A DNA stretch of 60,679 nt, from positions 1-60,679 of the forward strand of contig CAMTOS010000005.1 in NCBI GenBank assembly GCA_947074195.1, written 5' to 3'. Under the pieces are notes generated by a model. The model did not search any database and was not told the DNA's origin. It saw nothing but the letters and a program-made list of their open reading frames with translations. Of the stretch, positions 34,734 to 43,332 are shown one piece after another. This stretch comes from an uncultured Bacteroides sp. GTDB lineage: Bacteria > Bacteroidota > Bacteroidia > Bacteroidales > Bacteroidaceae. Every line of letters begins with the position of its first letter. Within the stretch, counting starts at the first letter, position 1. The position numbers were made by a program, and so were the translations under genes.

Positions 34734-35270
34734 TTAATCTTTTACCTGATATACTTCTGTATAAATTTTATCCTTCACATCTTCGTATTCTTTATCAGCA
34801 TCTATTACACCGTATGACATTAAATATAAGGGTAAATATTCATCTCCTTTTCTGTATGGAGGTTGCAAATAATCGTTATTCCATAATTTAAATCCAAATC
34901 GTTCATAGAAATTGATACGTCTTTGAGCCATTTCTGTATCAGGACGTTCAACTTCAAGTATCACTGGTTTATGGAGTATGCTGCAGATAGCTTCAAGTGA
35001 TGATTTTCCGTAGCCTCCATTTCTAAGTGTAGAATCGATTGCAAAATGCTCGGCATAATAGAAATTGCCTAAATCCCAATAGCTAAACAGCCCTACCGGT
35101 TGGTCATCAGAAAGAATAGCATTAAAATAAAAATCCTTTTTCATTTCGATAAACATTTCTAACTCGTCCAGGTCTCTGTATTCTTCTTTTGGAAATGAAT
35201 TTACCAAAAGGTTTATCACAAAATCATAGTATGCCTTGTCTGAGGCGGTAATTCGTTTAAACGTAATCAT
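34734..35270 (-). CDS. GNAT family N-acetyltransferase
   Basis: A 178-residue acetyltransferase. The acetyl-CoA loop region reads HFAIDSTLRNGGYGKSSLEAI (RNGGYGKSSL matching Q/RxxGxGxxL), and FYERFGFKLWNNDY is the typical C-terminal strand. The substrate is unknown. It follows the M64 peptidase gene by 24 bp and is probably co-transcribed with it. Confidence 0.88.
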   Translation of the reverse strand: MITFKRITASDKAYYDFVINLLVNSFPKEEYRDLDELEMFIEMKKDFYFNAILSDDQPVGLFSYWDLGNFYYAEHFAIDSTLRNGGYGKSSLEAICSILHKPVILEVERPDTEMAQRRINFYERFGFKLWNNDYLQPPYRKGDEYLPLYLMSYGVIDADKEYEDVKDKIYTEVYQVKD

Positions 35271-35294
35271 ATTATTCTTTAGTTAAGTTGGTTG

Positions 35295-36581
35295 TTAATT
35301 ATCAGTATAGAAATCGATAATGCGTTGAAGTGCCCGCTGACATACCTGGCAGAATTCAGGCGCATTATTGGTACGCATACGGCAATCGTTTGCTGGCCTG
35401 TAAACTCCTTTGCTTACATATCCGCCACCTTCATATACACCTACAGGGTAAAGATTTTCCTGTTCGGGCAGTGTAGGAACCGGAGTATTAGCCGGAAGCA
35501 TATCTTCCCATTTATCTTTAAAGTTAACGAGGGTAGTGATGTTTTGTTCCCATGGCTCAACATTAAAGACATAAAAATTCTCCATCATATCATCATCATA
35601 GAAATATTCGTCGCCAAGACCTCCGAAACTATGGCCAAATTCATGCGCAACTACCGGTTTGAAGTTTTCATGATGTGCCGTTGTTAATGTATAAGAATTA
35701 TAAATACCTCCTCCGCCATAAACATCGGTATTGGCTAGTATTACAATATGCTCATAAGGAATGCCTGCCAGTGCATTGTGTATAGATTTCACACGACTGG
35801 TGGTCAGATAGCGTGGTGAATAAAATGTGTCGAAATTCGAGCCAAATGCAGTGTCTTTCCAATCCCCTTTGTTAGGTACACTCACGCCACTATCTTTTGA
35901 TGGAGCCATAACGGCAACTACATTAAAACGATCTTTCAGCGCATCGAAAGGTTCGTAATAAAAGATTGCATCATATGCCCTTTTTGCATCCGCATAAAAC
36001 AGCTCAGTTTCTTCTGCTGTATATCCTTCACCTAATATGGCAAGGTCAATTCTGTCTCTATAAGTTGAATCTCCGTGAATATATTTATGCGAAGTAATAT
36101 GCTTTTCTCCCTTTTTATGAATAAGTATATCATCAGGATTAACATGATGTTTATAAACAGCCACTCTCTCTTTCGACGGATTGTTTAGTGAAATCTCTAT
36201 ATCCACCGGTTTTTTGGGAAAAGGAACGAGGAAAGTGTTCTCAAATGCTTTGCTTTTATCTTTGGCTTCATCAGTAGTAACCCATTCCTGGAATAGAGAT
36301 GAAAACGATGTCATATATAATGTATCGCCTGAAGCAGGATTCAAAACGATTAATTGCCCGTTTCCTTCTAATGGAACCTCGTTCAATCGCGTTGTTCTAC
36401 CAGCCCATCCGGGTAAAGAAATAAGTTCATCTAAATAGATAGACTGATTGAGATTATTACCCGAAAAAATATAATCAACTCTTAGTGTTTTGTTTTCAAA
36501 ATGATCGGAGAAAACTTGTGCTGATAGTTGCTGGTGTATGAATATCGAAAATAAAACGATAAATAAATGTTTAAATTTCAT
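35295..36581 (-). CDS. M64 family metallopeptidase (IgA-peptidase-like), secreted
   Basis: A 428-residue exported zinc protease. The signal peptide MKFKHLFIVLFSIFIHQQLSA precedes a beta-rich N-terminal domain (residues ~25-165), then the catalytic domain from IDLAILGEGYTAEETELFY. The zinc motif is HEFGHSFGGLGDEY, with H313, E314 and H317 and third ligand D324, as in the M64 prototype that cleaves IgA in Clostridium ramosum. Bacteroidetes members are widespread and mostly uncharacterised, so IgA cleavage should not be assumed. Probable operon with the acetyltransferase. Confidence 0.92.
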   Translation of the reverse strand: MKFKHLFIVLFSIFIHQQLSAQVFSDHFENKTLRVDYIFSGNNLNQSIYLDELISLPGWAGRTTRLNEVPLEGNGQLIVLNPASGDTLYMTSFSSLFQEWVTTDEAKDKSKAFENTFLVPFPKKPVDIEISLNNPSKERVAVYKHHVNPDDILIHKKGEKHITSHKYIHGDSTYRDRIDLAILGEGYTAEETELFYADAKRAYDAIFYYEPFDALKDRFNVVAVMAPSKDSGVSVPNKGDWKDTAFGSNFDTFYSPRYLTTSRVKSIHNALAGIPYEHIVILANTDVYGGGGIYNSYTLTTAHHENFKPVVAHEFGHSFGGLGDEYFYDDDMMENFYVFNVEPWEQNITTLVNFKDKWEDMLPANTPVPTLPEQENLYPVGVYEGGGYVSKGVYRPANDCRMRTNNAPEFCQVCQRALQRIIDFYTDN

Positions 36582-36688
36582 AGTTCGTGAAGATAAATTA
36601 TTTTTGTAAAGATACTAACTATTTATAATTAATAGATATATGCCAAATAAAAGTGATAATTTATAGTATTTATTGCCGGAATATTGCC

Positions 36689-36696
36689 TAACTTTG
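36689..36696 (+). promoter_or_regulatory. Candidate -7 box for the Lrp-family gene
   Basis: TAACTTTG matches TAnnTTTG, 38 bp before the ATG at 36735. Confidence 0.45.
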
Positions 36697-36734
36697 CATA
36701 ATAGATAAAAAAGATAATACAAATTGAATATAAA

Positions 36735-37214
36735 ATGGGACATCATCAACTTGACTCTTTAGATGAACAAATTTTATCATTAATAGCAACTAACGCACGT
36801 ATTCCTTTTCTGGAAGTAGCTCGTGCATGTAATGTTTCCGGAGCTGCAATTCATCAGAGAATTCAGAAGTTAACAAACTTAGGCATCCTCAAAGGTTCTG
36901 AGTTTGTAATAGATCCGGAAAAAATAGGTTATGAAACTTGTGCTTATATTGGTATTTTCTTAAGAAATCCTGAGTCATTTGATTCTGTGACTAAAGCATT
37001 AGAGGCTATTCCTGAAGTAGTTGAATGTCATTTTACTACAGGTAAATATGATATGTTCATAAAAATATATGCAAAGAACAATCACCATTTACTAAGTGTA
37101 ATTCATGAAAAATTACAACCATTGGGTCTGGCACGTACAGAAACATTAATCTCTTTCCACGAAGCGATTAAAAGACAAATGCCTATCATGATTGATACGC
37201 AGGAAGAAGATTAA
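36735..37214 (+). CDS. Lrp/AsnC family transcriptional regulator
   Basis: A 159-residue regulator. An N-terminal winged HTH (LDSLDEQILSLIATNARIPF ... GAAIHQRIQKLTNLGI, residues 7-52) is followed by the RAM ligand-binding/oligomerisation domain (YIGIFLRNPES ... VECHFTTGKYDMFIKIYAKN). The family senses amino acids and forms octamers on DNA. It stands alone, so its regulon is not evident. A second Lrp-type gene at 51.4 kb is only moderately similar. Confidence 0.93.
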   Translation: MGHHQLDSLDEQILSLIATNARIPFLEVARACNVSGAAIHQRIQKLTNLGILKGSEFVIDPEKIGYETCAYIGIFLRNPESFDSVTKALEAIPEVVECHFTTGKYDMFIKIYAKNNHHLLSVIHEKLQPLGLARTETLISFHEAIKRQMPIMIDTQEED

Positions 37215-37218
37215 TGAT

Positions 37219-37713
37219 TTAACGTCTTAAATAATCAACAAAAGTATACGAGCAGAGATGTTTCTCATCCGCAGGATGGAAATCTCTGCTTTTTTCATGC
37301 CATATAGTTTTATCAATTAAAGGAAAGAAAGCATCAGCCTCAGTTGCTGCAGCGTCTATTTCGGTAATACATAGCTCATCGGCCAGTGCAATAGTTTGTT
37401 TATAGATGCCTTCTCCACCAATGACATAAACATGCTCATTCTCTGTACAACTTTTTAATGCATCTTCAATAGATGTAAATAGTTCTGCTCCCGGACAACT
37501 AAAATCAGGGTTTGAAGAAAGCACGATATTACGTCTGTTTGGAAGCGCACCTTTAGGCAAAGATTCAAAGGTTTTTCGTCCCATTAATATCGTGTTTCCT
37601 GTTGTCAATGCTTTGAAGCGCTTCAGGTCATTGGGTAGCCAAAATAATAATTTGTTCTGAAAGCCAATGGCATTGTTCTTATCTATCGCAACGATGATGC
37701 TTATTTTACTCAT
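37219..37713 (-). CDS. folA: Dihydrofolate reductase
   Basis: Regenerates tetrahydrofolate, needed after thymidylate synthase. The 164-residue protein starts MSKISIIVAIDKNNAIGFQN; substrate and NADPH motifs LLFWLPNDLKRFKALT, ILMGRKTFESLP and VYVIGGEGIYKQ are present. The longer open frame (to 37776) would overlap thyA by 47 bp and add a non-homologous basic leader; ATG 37713 leaves 16 bp after thyA and is preceded by a purine-rich AAAGGAAAGAAG. Last gene of cls-thyA-folA. Confidence 0.95.
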   Translation of the reverse strand: MSKISIIVAIDKNNAIGFQNKLLFWLPNDLKRFKALTTGNTILMGRKTFESLPKGALPNRRNIVLSSNPDFSCPGAELFTSIEDALKSCTENEHVYVIGGEGIYKQTIALADELCITEIDAAATEADAFFPLIDKTIWHEKSRDFHPADEKHLCSYTFVDYLRR

Positions 37714-37729
37714 ACTTCTTTCCTTTTTA

Positions 37730-38524
37730 TTATACAGCAACTTTGCCTGCAATATGTGGATGCGGATTATAATCAATCAATTCGAAGTCCTCAAATACAA
37801 AATCGAAGATATCTTTTTTATCAGGATTGATTTTCATGGTTGGCAATGGTCTGAATTCACGTTCCAACTGAAGTTTCACCTGATCGAGATGATTGACGTA
37901 GATATGTGCGTCACCCAACGTATGAATAAATTCACCTGCTTGCAAACCGGTTACCTGTGCCATCATCTGAAGTAAAAGTGCATATGATGCAATATTGAAA
38001 GGAACGCCAAGAAATATGTCAGCACTTCGCTGATATAGTTGCAGGCTTAACTTTCCATTTGCTACATAAAACTGGAAAAATGCATGGCAGGGTGGAAGAT
38101 TCATATTATCCAGATCGCCCACATTCCAGGCACTAACTATAATGCGTCGTGAATCAGGATTATTCTTAATGGTATTCACTGCTTCAGTTATCTGATCTAT
38201 AGAACCACCTTTATAATCGGGCCATGAACGCCACTGATAACCATAAATATGTCCGAGATCTCCATTCTCATCGGCCCACTCATTCCAGATACGCACACCA
38301 TTGTCCTGCAAATATTTTACATTCGTATCACCTTGTAAGAACCACAAAAGCTCATGTATAATAGATTTCAGGTGCAGCTTCTTTGTCGTGATGCATGGAA
38401 ATCCATCAGACATATCGAATCTCATCTGATGTCCGAATACACTAATCGTGCCCGTACCGGTACGATCTTCTTTGCGGGTACCTTCTGTCAGTACCCTGTT
38501 AAGCAGGTCATGATATTGTTTCAT
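37730..38524 (-). CDS. thyA: Thymidylate synthase
   Basis: Methylates dUMP to dTMP using methylenetetrahydrofolate. At 264 residues it equals the E. coli enzyme. Key segments: [21 protein letters not shown], the dUMP-site [29 protein letters not shown] with the nucleophilic Cys in PPCH, and [21 protein letters not shown]. Co-transcribed with folA (16 bp) and likely cls (27 bp). Confidence 0.97.
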   Translation of the reverse strand: MKQYHDLLNRVLTEGTRKEDRTGTGTISVFGHQMRFDMSDGFPCITTKKLHLKSIIHELLWFLQGDTNVKYLQDNGVRIWNEWADENGDLGHIYGYQWRSWPDYKGGSIDQITEAVNTIKNNPDSRRIIVSAWNVGDLDNMNLPPCHAFFQFYVANGKLSLQLYQRSADIFLGVPFNIASYALLLQMMAQVTGLQAGEFIHTLGDAHIYVNHLDQVKLQLEREFRPLPTMKINPDKKDIFDFVFEDFELIDYNPHPHIAGKVAV

Positions 38525-38551
38525 TGGGTTGGAATATGAATTGGGGCGAAA

Positions 38552-39850
38552 TTACAAAAATGGGGTAAACATATTGGCAATCCAGCCAACAAATTTTTTC
38601 ATTGGCGAACGTTTCTTCCATACGGCAGGTGTCAATAATGTACATTCTTCTTTATCGGCAATAAACATACTATCTAACTGAGATGTAATGCCCGCATCAA
38701 AAATAAAAGCATTCGTTTCGTAATCATAACGTAAACTACGACTATCCAGATTGGCCGATCCAACTGTGCAGAAAGCGCTGTCTACCATCATAATTTTTGA
38801 ATGATGAAAACCCTCATTATAAAGATAGATATTTGCCCCCTTCTTCATTAACTTATGTACCTTGTATAAAGATGCATCGGGCGTAAAAAGAATATCAGAT
38901 TTGGCCGATATCATAATCTCGACTCTTACATCCTTCTTCAGTGCTTCATGGATAGCTTTCTTTATCGAAGATGTCGGTACGAAATATGGATTAACAATAC
39001 GAACATAATCTTTGGCTGCAAGAATAGATTCTTCATAACTATGAGCGATGTTTCGGCTATTTTCGCGTGGAGTACGATCTACAACAGCAATTGTGACATC
39101 ACCAACACTATCCGTATTTTCCGTATATTCAGTAAAATATACCGCGCCACCAATATTTTGTTTTGTCTCTTTATTCCACATATCAAGGAAGATTTCCTGC
39201 AAATCATTAACAGCAGGGCCTTCTATGCGGATGTGCATATCTCTCCATTCTCCGATTTTAGGTAATCCCTGAATATAATAATCGGCTACATTCATTCCGC
39301 CTGTATAGCCCACTTTACCATCGATCACAACTATTTTGCGGTGATCACGTGGATAGATATGGTTAAACCAGGGAAATTTTATAGGGTCAAACTTTACGAT
39401 TTCAACACCACTTTCGCGGATAGCTTTCAGATGCTTCTTTTTTAGCGGACGGTTATTTGAAAGATTACCAAATGCATCGAACATGGCGCGAACTTCCACA
39501 CCTTCACTGGCTTTCTGTGCCAAAAGATCGAATAAAGCATTACCGATAGAGTCATTGCGGAAATTAAAATACTCCAGATGTATATGATGTTTGGCCATTC
39601 TTATGGCTTCAAACATATCTTCAAACTTATTATATCCACTTGTGAGGAGAGAAACCTTGTTGCCGTATGTAATAGGAATATCGATCTCTTTCATAAAACG
39701 AAGTACCACTTCGTCACTCGAGATCTCAATAGAATCATTTCGATCTATTCGAACCGAATCGGCAGGAGAAGCAAAGATCGTTGTTGTTATAAGAAACAAC
39801 AGGAAGGGAAGAATATATTTTCTCAATATGTTTAGTTTTAATTGTTCCAT
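38552..39850 (-). CDS. cls: Cardiolipin synthase (phospholipase D family)
   Basis: Condenses two phosphatidylglycerols into cardiolipin. The 432-residue protein begins with an N-terminal hydrophobic segment (ILRKYILPFLLFLITTTIFA) that may be a cleaved signal rather than the usual two membrane anchors. Both HKD motifs are present: HRKIVVIDGKVGYTGGMN and HHSKIMMVDSAFCTVGSANLDSRS. A minus-strand TATCTTTG box at 39863-39870 covers the upstream ATG at 39865, so translation should begin at 39850. Heads the cls-thyA-folA run. The periplasmic-signal N-terminus leaves room for a different PLD-type phosphotransfer. Confidence 0.88.
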   Translation of the reverse strand: MEQLKLNILRKYILPFLLFLITTTIFASPADSVRIDRNDSIEISSDEVVLRFMKEIDIPITYGNKVSLLTSGYNKFEDMFEAIRMAKHHIHLEYFNFRNDSIGNALFDLLAQKASEGVEVRAMFDAFGNLSNNRPLKKKHLKAIRESGVEIVKFDPIKFPWFNHIYPRDHRKIVVIDGKVGYTGGMNVADYYIQGLPKIGEWRDMHIRIEGPAVNDLQEIFLDMWNKETKQNIGGAVYFTEYTENTDSVGDVTIAVVDRTPRENSRNIAHSYEESILAAKDYVRIVNPYFVPTSSIKKAIHEALKKDVRVEIMISAKSDILFTPDASLYKVHKLMKKGANIYLYNEGFHHSKIMMVDSAFCTVGSANLDSRSLRYDYETNAFIFDAGITSQLDSMFIADKEECTLLTPAVWKKRSPMKKFVGWIANMFTPFL

Positions 39851-39862
39851 TTTTAGAAACAA

Positions 39863-39870
39863 CAAAGATA
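39863..39870 (-). promoter_or_regulatory. Candidate -7 box for cls-thyA-folA
   Basis: Minus-strand TATCTTTG, a full TAnnTTTG match. It overlaps an upstream ATG and so decides the cls start. Confidence 0.5.
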
Positions 39871-39955
39871 AATCAAGTCAGTTTTTTCTTAATATAATAA
39901 TCAGTCCGATTTATTATTGTTTAACAATGTTGTTTAGCAAACTATTTTTCTGGCA

Positions 39956-40288
39956 TTATTCAGTAGACCAGACCTTACTGATACCGATAACGGCAAGTAC
40001 AACAACTGCTATAATGTAAGATTTCGGATCGGCATAAAGATCAGTATTTTGCATCATGGCCACATAAATATTTCTGATGGACTGAATAATTGCCAGCCAG
40101 CCATCGAAAATAAAGAATAAGGCTATGGCAACAAACAGAACTATTGCGCCCCACATTTTTACAAGAGGACTCATACGGTAAGGCAAACTCTTCTTTACGC
40201 GTTTGCTAAATCCGTTATCAGCAATTTCCTGCTTCTGAGCCGAAAAGAAATTGCGCATCATTATATCATCTTTATCCTTCATAACCAT
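39956..40288 (-). CDS. Small two-helix membrane protein, candidate anti-sigma factor
   Basis: A 110-residue protein, N-terminus cytoplasmic (about 44 residues including the motif IADNGFSKRVKKSLP), then membrane segments near residues 45-65 and 88-105. It overlaps the sigma-factor gene by 17 bp (or 11 bp if the second ATG at 40282 is used), so the two are translationally coupled. It resembles what I remember as the DUF5056 group found beside Bacteroides sigma factors; that identification is from memory. An anti-sigma role is inferred from position and topology. Confidence 0.75.
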   Translation of the reverse strand: MVMKDKDDIMMRNFFSAQKQEIADNGFSKRVKKSLPYRMSPLVKMWGAIVLFVAIALFFIFDGWLAIIQSIRNIYVAMMQNTDLYADPKSYIIAVVVLAVIGISKVWSTE

Positions 40289-40814
40289 TCTGTTTTAAGT
40301 AAGCTGCCATTTTTTCTTTACCTCTCGATAAATGGCTTTTAACCGTACCGGCAGGGAATCCGGTTATTAAAGAAATCTTATCAATACTTACATCTTCCAT
40401 ATAAAACAAAGTAAGACAAGTTCTTTCTGCCTCTTTTAGTTTTTTTAATGCCTGATAAACATCCATATTTTGCCCTATATTCACTTGTTCTGTGAAATAA
40501 TGGTTATCTATCTCACGGGCATCCAGATCGGCAGTTTCTTTCTGACTGCGAATATAGTCATAAAAAACATTGTAAGCAATTCTATATAACCAGGTTATAA
40601 AACTGGAGAGATTTTTAAAAGTGGCAATGCGGGTATATGCTTTAATAAAAGTTTCCTGAGCCAAATCGTCACTCAATTCACTATTCCCGCAAGTCTGATT
40701 CAAAAAGAATCGGCGAATTTGTGACTGATACTTCTTAACAAGCTGATCGAAGGCCCTGGTATTGTTAAATACCACGACCTGCGCTACCAATGCTATGTCA
40801 TTTAGCTGGCTCAT
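40272..40814 (-). CDS. Sigma-70 family (ECF-type) RNA polymerase sigma factor
   Basis: A 180-residue sigma factor with only regions 2 and 4. Region 2 is recognisable in DDLAQETFIKAYTRIATF and SFITWLYRIAYNVFYDYIRS; region 4 in LKEAERTCLTLFYMEDVSID and FPAGTVKSHLSRGKEKM. Its start overlaps the upstream gene's stop (ATGA). The middle gene of a three-gene operon with two membrane proteins, a typical arrangement for a sigma factor held by a membrane anti-sigma. Regulon unknown. Confidence 0.93.
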   Translation of the reverse strand: MSQLNDIALVAQVVVFNNTRAFDQLVKKYQSQIRRFFLNQTCGNSELSDDLAQETFIKAYTRIATFKNLSSFITWLYRIAYNVFYDYIRSQKETADLDAREIDNHYFTEQVNIGQNMDVYQALKKLKEAERTCLTLFYMEDVSIDKISLITGFPAGTVKSHLSRGKEKMAAYLKQNGYEG

Positions 40815-41455
40815 TGATCTTCGTTGTTCTCCTTATTTTTTCGGTTAGCAATAATATATTGTCCAATACCATTGCATAACACAATAATACCAATACACCC
40901 GATGGCGAAATTTGTGATTGCCCAAAGAAAAATAAATAAACCTATACCCAGACAGATGTTCTTGATACCCTTGTCTTTTAAATCTCCGTGAACTGTTTCT
41001 TTTATCACTTCAGATGGTATTTGCTGACCCGTAGCCAACGCTTTCTCCATCAATCGATAGCGGTTTCTTCGATTTTTATATCTGAAGAAAAGAACTAACA
41101 GTACTATAATAATAGGAAAACCAAATACGATTAAAATTGTCAGCAATGCAATCAATCCTCCAAATCTAGGAAAGAAATCCTCCAAAAAATCAACATCTGT
41201 CGTATACTTATGTATATATCTCGTTTGAGTTGTCACGTAATCACTGATATCCGTACTATCGACATCAATATCAATACTTTCTACCGTTGTACCGGTATCA
41301 TCGGTGTCCGAATAAGTGGGTGTGTAATTTTGAGATATTAGTTGTGTTTTTCCGGACTGCTGAATAGAATCCGACTCTTTCACTTTGTTCGTTTGTGCCA
41401 TAATCAGCATTGTGCTACTTATAGCGATTACAATCGTCAATAAAATTCGTTTCAT
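40811..41455 (-). CDS. Membrane protein with DUF6249-like C-terminus
   Basis: A 214-residue protein with signal peptide MKRILLTIVIAISSTMLIMA, an acidic Thr/Asp/Ser-rich periplasmic linker (YSDTDDTGTTVESIDIDVDS), a membrane segment near 97-122 followed by the basic FFRYKNRRNRYRLMEKALATG, and a C-terminal pair of membrane helices. The central 'YRxxEKALATGQQIP' pattern is that of the DUF6249 group as I recall it. First gene of the sigma operon; may contribute to sensing or anti-sigma function. Confidence 0.75.
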   Translation of the reverse strand: MKRILLTIVIAISSTMLIMAQTNKVKESDSIQQSGKTQLISQNYTPTYSDTDDTGTTVESIDIDVDSTDISDYVTTQTRYIHKYTTDVDFLEDFFPRFGGLIALLTILIVFGFPIIIVLLVLFFRYKNRRNRYRLMEKALATGQQIPSEVIKETVHGDLKDKGIKNICLGIGLFIFLWAITNFAIGCIGIIVLCNGIGQYIIANRKNKENNEDQ

Positions 41456-41657
41456 ATTATAATCTTGTTTTTATTTATTCATTTATTCGTTAGACGCAAT
41501 GAGTTCCTGAAAAGTTGCAATAATGAAAAGTAATGTGCAAATATTTTTCTTTCCGATAGGATAAGTTGCTTATAGTCAGTTCTGAATACGGTGTAAAATT
41601 AACATATTTCAATTATTGAGGCTAATCTTTAGTCAAATTCTTCAATTTATGATTTGC

Positions 41658-41745
41658 TGCCAAGCCTTCTGCGGTTTGCTGCAGAGCTATATGCACTAAA
41701 CTGCAGAGCCCTCTGCAACAAGTTGCATAGCTATATGCACCAAAC
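41658..41745. repeat. Tandem 22-bp palindromic repeat array C
   Basis: In the 433-bp gene-free stretch 41456-41888. Four units start at 41658, 41680, 41702 and 41724, exactly 22 bp apart. Their 16-bp cores are TGCCAAGCCTTCTGCG, TGCAGAGCTATATGCA, TGCAGAGCCCTCTGCA and TGCATAGCTATATGCA, all near-palindromic, with 6-bp spacers such as CTAAAC and CCAAAC. 41456-41657 holds only A/T-rich leader sequence of the sigma operon; 41746-41820 holds a short GGCTGT/ACAGCC inverted repeat. Confidence 0.88.
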
Positions 41746-41820
41746 TGATAAAGAAAGGCTGTCGACACAGCCAATATAAAGAAGAACCCTGAAGAGACGC
41801 GCTGTTGATAAAATAATTCG

Positions 41821-41828
41821 TAACTTTG
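41821..41828 (+). promoter_or_regulatory. Candidate -7 box for rsmF
   Basis: TAACTTTG, a full TAnnTTTG match, about 64 bp before the ATG. Confidence 0.45.
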
Positions 41829-41891
41829 TCTCTGTAAATCAGCTTATTTCCGGTAAACCGGAACTTTTTTAATTCAATAGAGATATATTTG

Positions 41892-43319
41892 ATGAATTTG
41901 CCTTCTTCTTTTATAGAGACAATGCATAGCCTTACAGGCAGTGAAACTGAATTGTTTTTGGATTCTTTATCTAAAGAACCCGCTGTTAGTGTCCGTTTTA
42001 ATCCAGCAAAAAAAATCGATGAGTTTGATGCCGGGAAAATAGTTCCATGGGCTACGAATGCATACTATTTAGAAGAACGTCCGACATTTACATTCGATCC
42101 ACTTTTTCATGCCGGTTATTACTATGTACAGGAAGCTTCTTCTATGTTTGTAGAACAAGCTATCCGTCAGTATATAGGCGATAAAACCGTGCGTGCTCTC
42201 GATCTTTGTGCTGCTCCCGGCGGAAAATCCACTCATCTTCGGAGTACAATTTCACCGGACAGCCTTTTGGTTTCTAATGAAATGATGCGAAATCGTGTTC
42301 AGATTCTTGCTGAAAATATGATTAAATGGGGAAACCCCAATGTGGTTGTTACCAATAATGAACCTGCTGATTTTACCAACTTAACCCATTTCTTTGATGT
42401 AATCCTTACAGATGTACCCTGTTCCGGCGAAGGTATGTTCCGTAAAGATGAAGTGGCCATAAAAGAATGGAGTCCTGAGAATGTGACTCTTTGCTGGCAG
42501 CGTCAGCAGGATATCATAGAGAAAATATGGCCTTCACTAAAACCGGGTGGGTTGCTTATTTATAGTACCTGCACTTTTAACACGAAGGAAGACGAAGAAA
42601 ATGTGAAATGGATCTGCGATGAATATGGCGCTGAAGTTTTGCCTTTGGAAATTCAGGAGGAATGGAACATTACCGGCAATTTGCTGGGCGATAGTGATTT
42701 TCCGGTTTATCGCTTCTTGCCCCATCGTACTCATGGCGAAGGCTTCTTTTTGGCTGTATTGCGTAAACCTGACGAGGAACAATATAGTGAAAGCTATACT
42801 TTAACTACTAAAAGCAAAAAAGTAAAAGATAATAAAAAAAAGAAAGAAGCGGCACCTGTGGTGACGAAAGATCATCTTAGAATTGCGCAGGAATGGATTA
42901 AAAACCCGGCTGATTTTACTTTCAAATCTGAAGGAAACCAGATTAAGGCCATCAATAGAGTTTATGATGCTGATCTTGAGTCATTGAAACAACAATTGCG
43001 TGTTATTCATTCCGGTATTTGTCTTGGCGAAGTTAAAGGACGCGATCTTATACCGGATCACTCGCTGGCTATGAGTACATTGTTGGGTCATGACAGCTTT
43101 GAAACCTGTGAATTAACGTATGAGCAAGCCATTGCTTATCTACGAAAAGAGGCCATCTCATTGCCTGAGACGACCTCTAAAGGATTTATATTGCTAACTT
43201 ACAGACAAACACCACTGGGTTTTGTTAAAAATATTGGTCAGAGAGCCAATAATCTCTATCCGCAAGAGTGGCGCATACGCAGTGGATATTTGCCGGAAAA
43301 TATTAAGACTGTAGTCTGA
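41892..43319 (+). CDS. rsmF: 16S rRNA m5C1407 methyltransferase-like protein (RsmF/NOL1-NOP2-Sun)
   Basis: A 475-residue RNA cytosine-C5 methyltransferase. SAM-binding motif I LDLCAAPGGKSTHL lies near residue 107; the two catalytic cysteines are in DVPCSGEGMFRKD (motif IV) and LIYSTCTFNTKEDEENV (motif VI). A Lys-rich linker (SKKVKDNKKKKEAA, about residues 310-325) leads to a C-terminal RsmF-type/PUA-like domain (HSGICLGEVKGRDLIPDHSLA). ATG 41892 is used rather than the in-frame TTG just upstream. Monocistronic. The exact target base is inferred from the family. Confidence 0.9.
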   Translation: MNLPSSFIETMHSLTGSETELFLDSLSKEPAVSVRFNPAKKIDEFDAGKIVPWATNAYYLEERPTFTFDPLFHAGYYYVQEASSMFVEQAIRQYIGDKTVRALDLCAAPGGKSTHLRSTISPDSLLVSNEMMRNRVQILAENMIKWGNPNVVVTNNEPADFTNLTHFFDVILTDVPCSGEGMFRKDEVAIKEWSPENVTLCWQRQQDIIEKIWPSLKPGGLLIYSTCTFNTKEDEENVKWICDEYGAEVLPLEIQEEWNITGNLLGDSDFPVYRFLPHRTHGEGFFLAVLRKPDEEQYSESYTLTTKSKKVKDNKKKKEAAPVVTKDHLRIAQEWIKNPADFTFKSEGNQIKAINRVYDADLESLKQQLRVIHSGICLGEVKGRDLIPDHSLAMSTLLGHDSFETCELTYEQAIAYLRKEAISLPETTSKGFILLTYRQTPLGFVKNIGQRANNLYPQEWRIRSGYLPENIKTVV

Positions 43320-43332
43320 GCGGTATAATACG

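Noticed and set aside
41658..41745. CRISPR array
   Set aside because: Units are continuous at 22 bp with only 6-bp, related spacers and no cas genes; CRISPR spacers are about 30 bp and unique.
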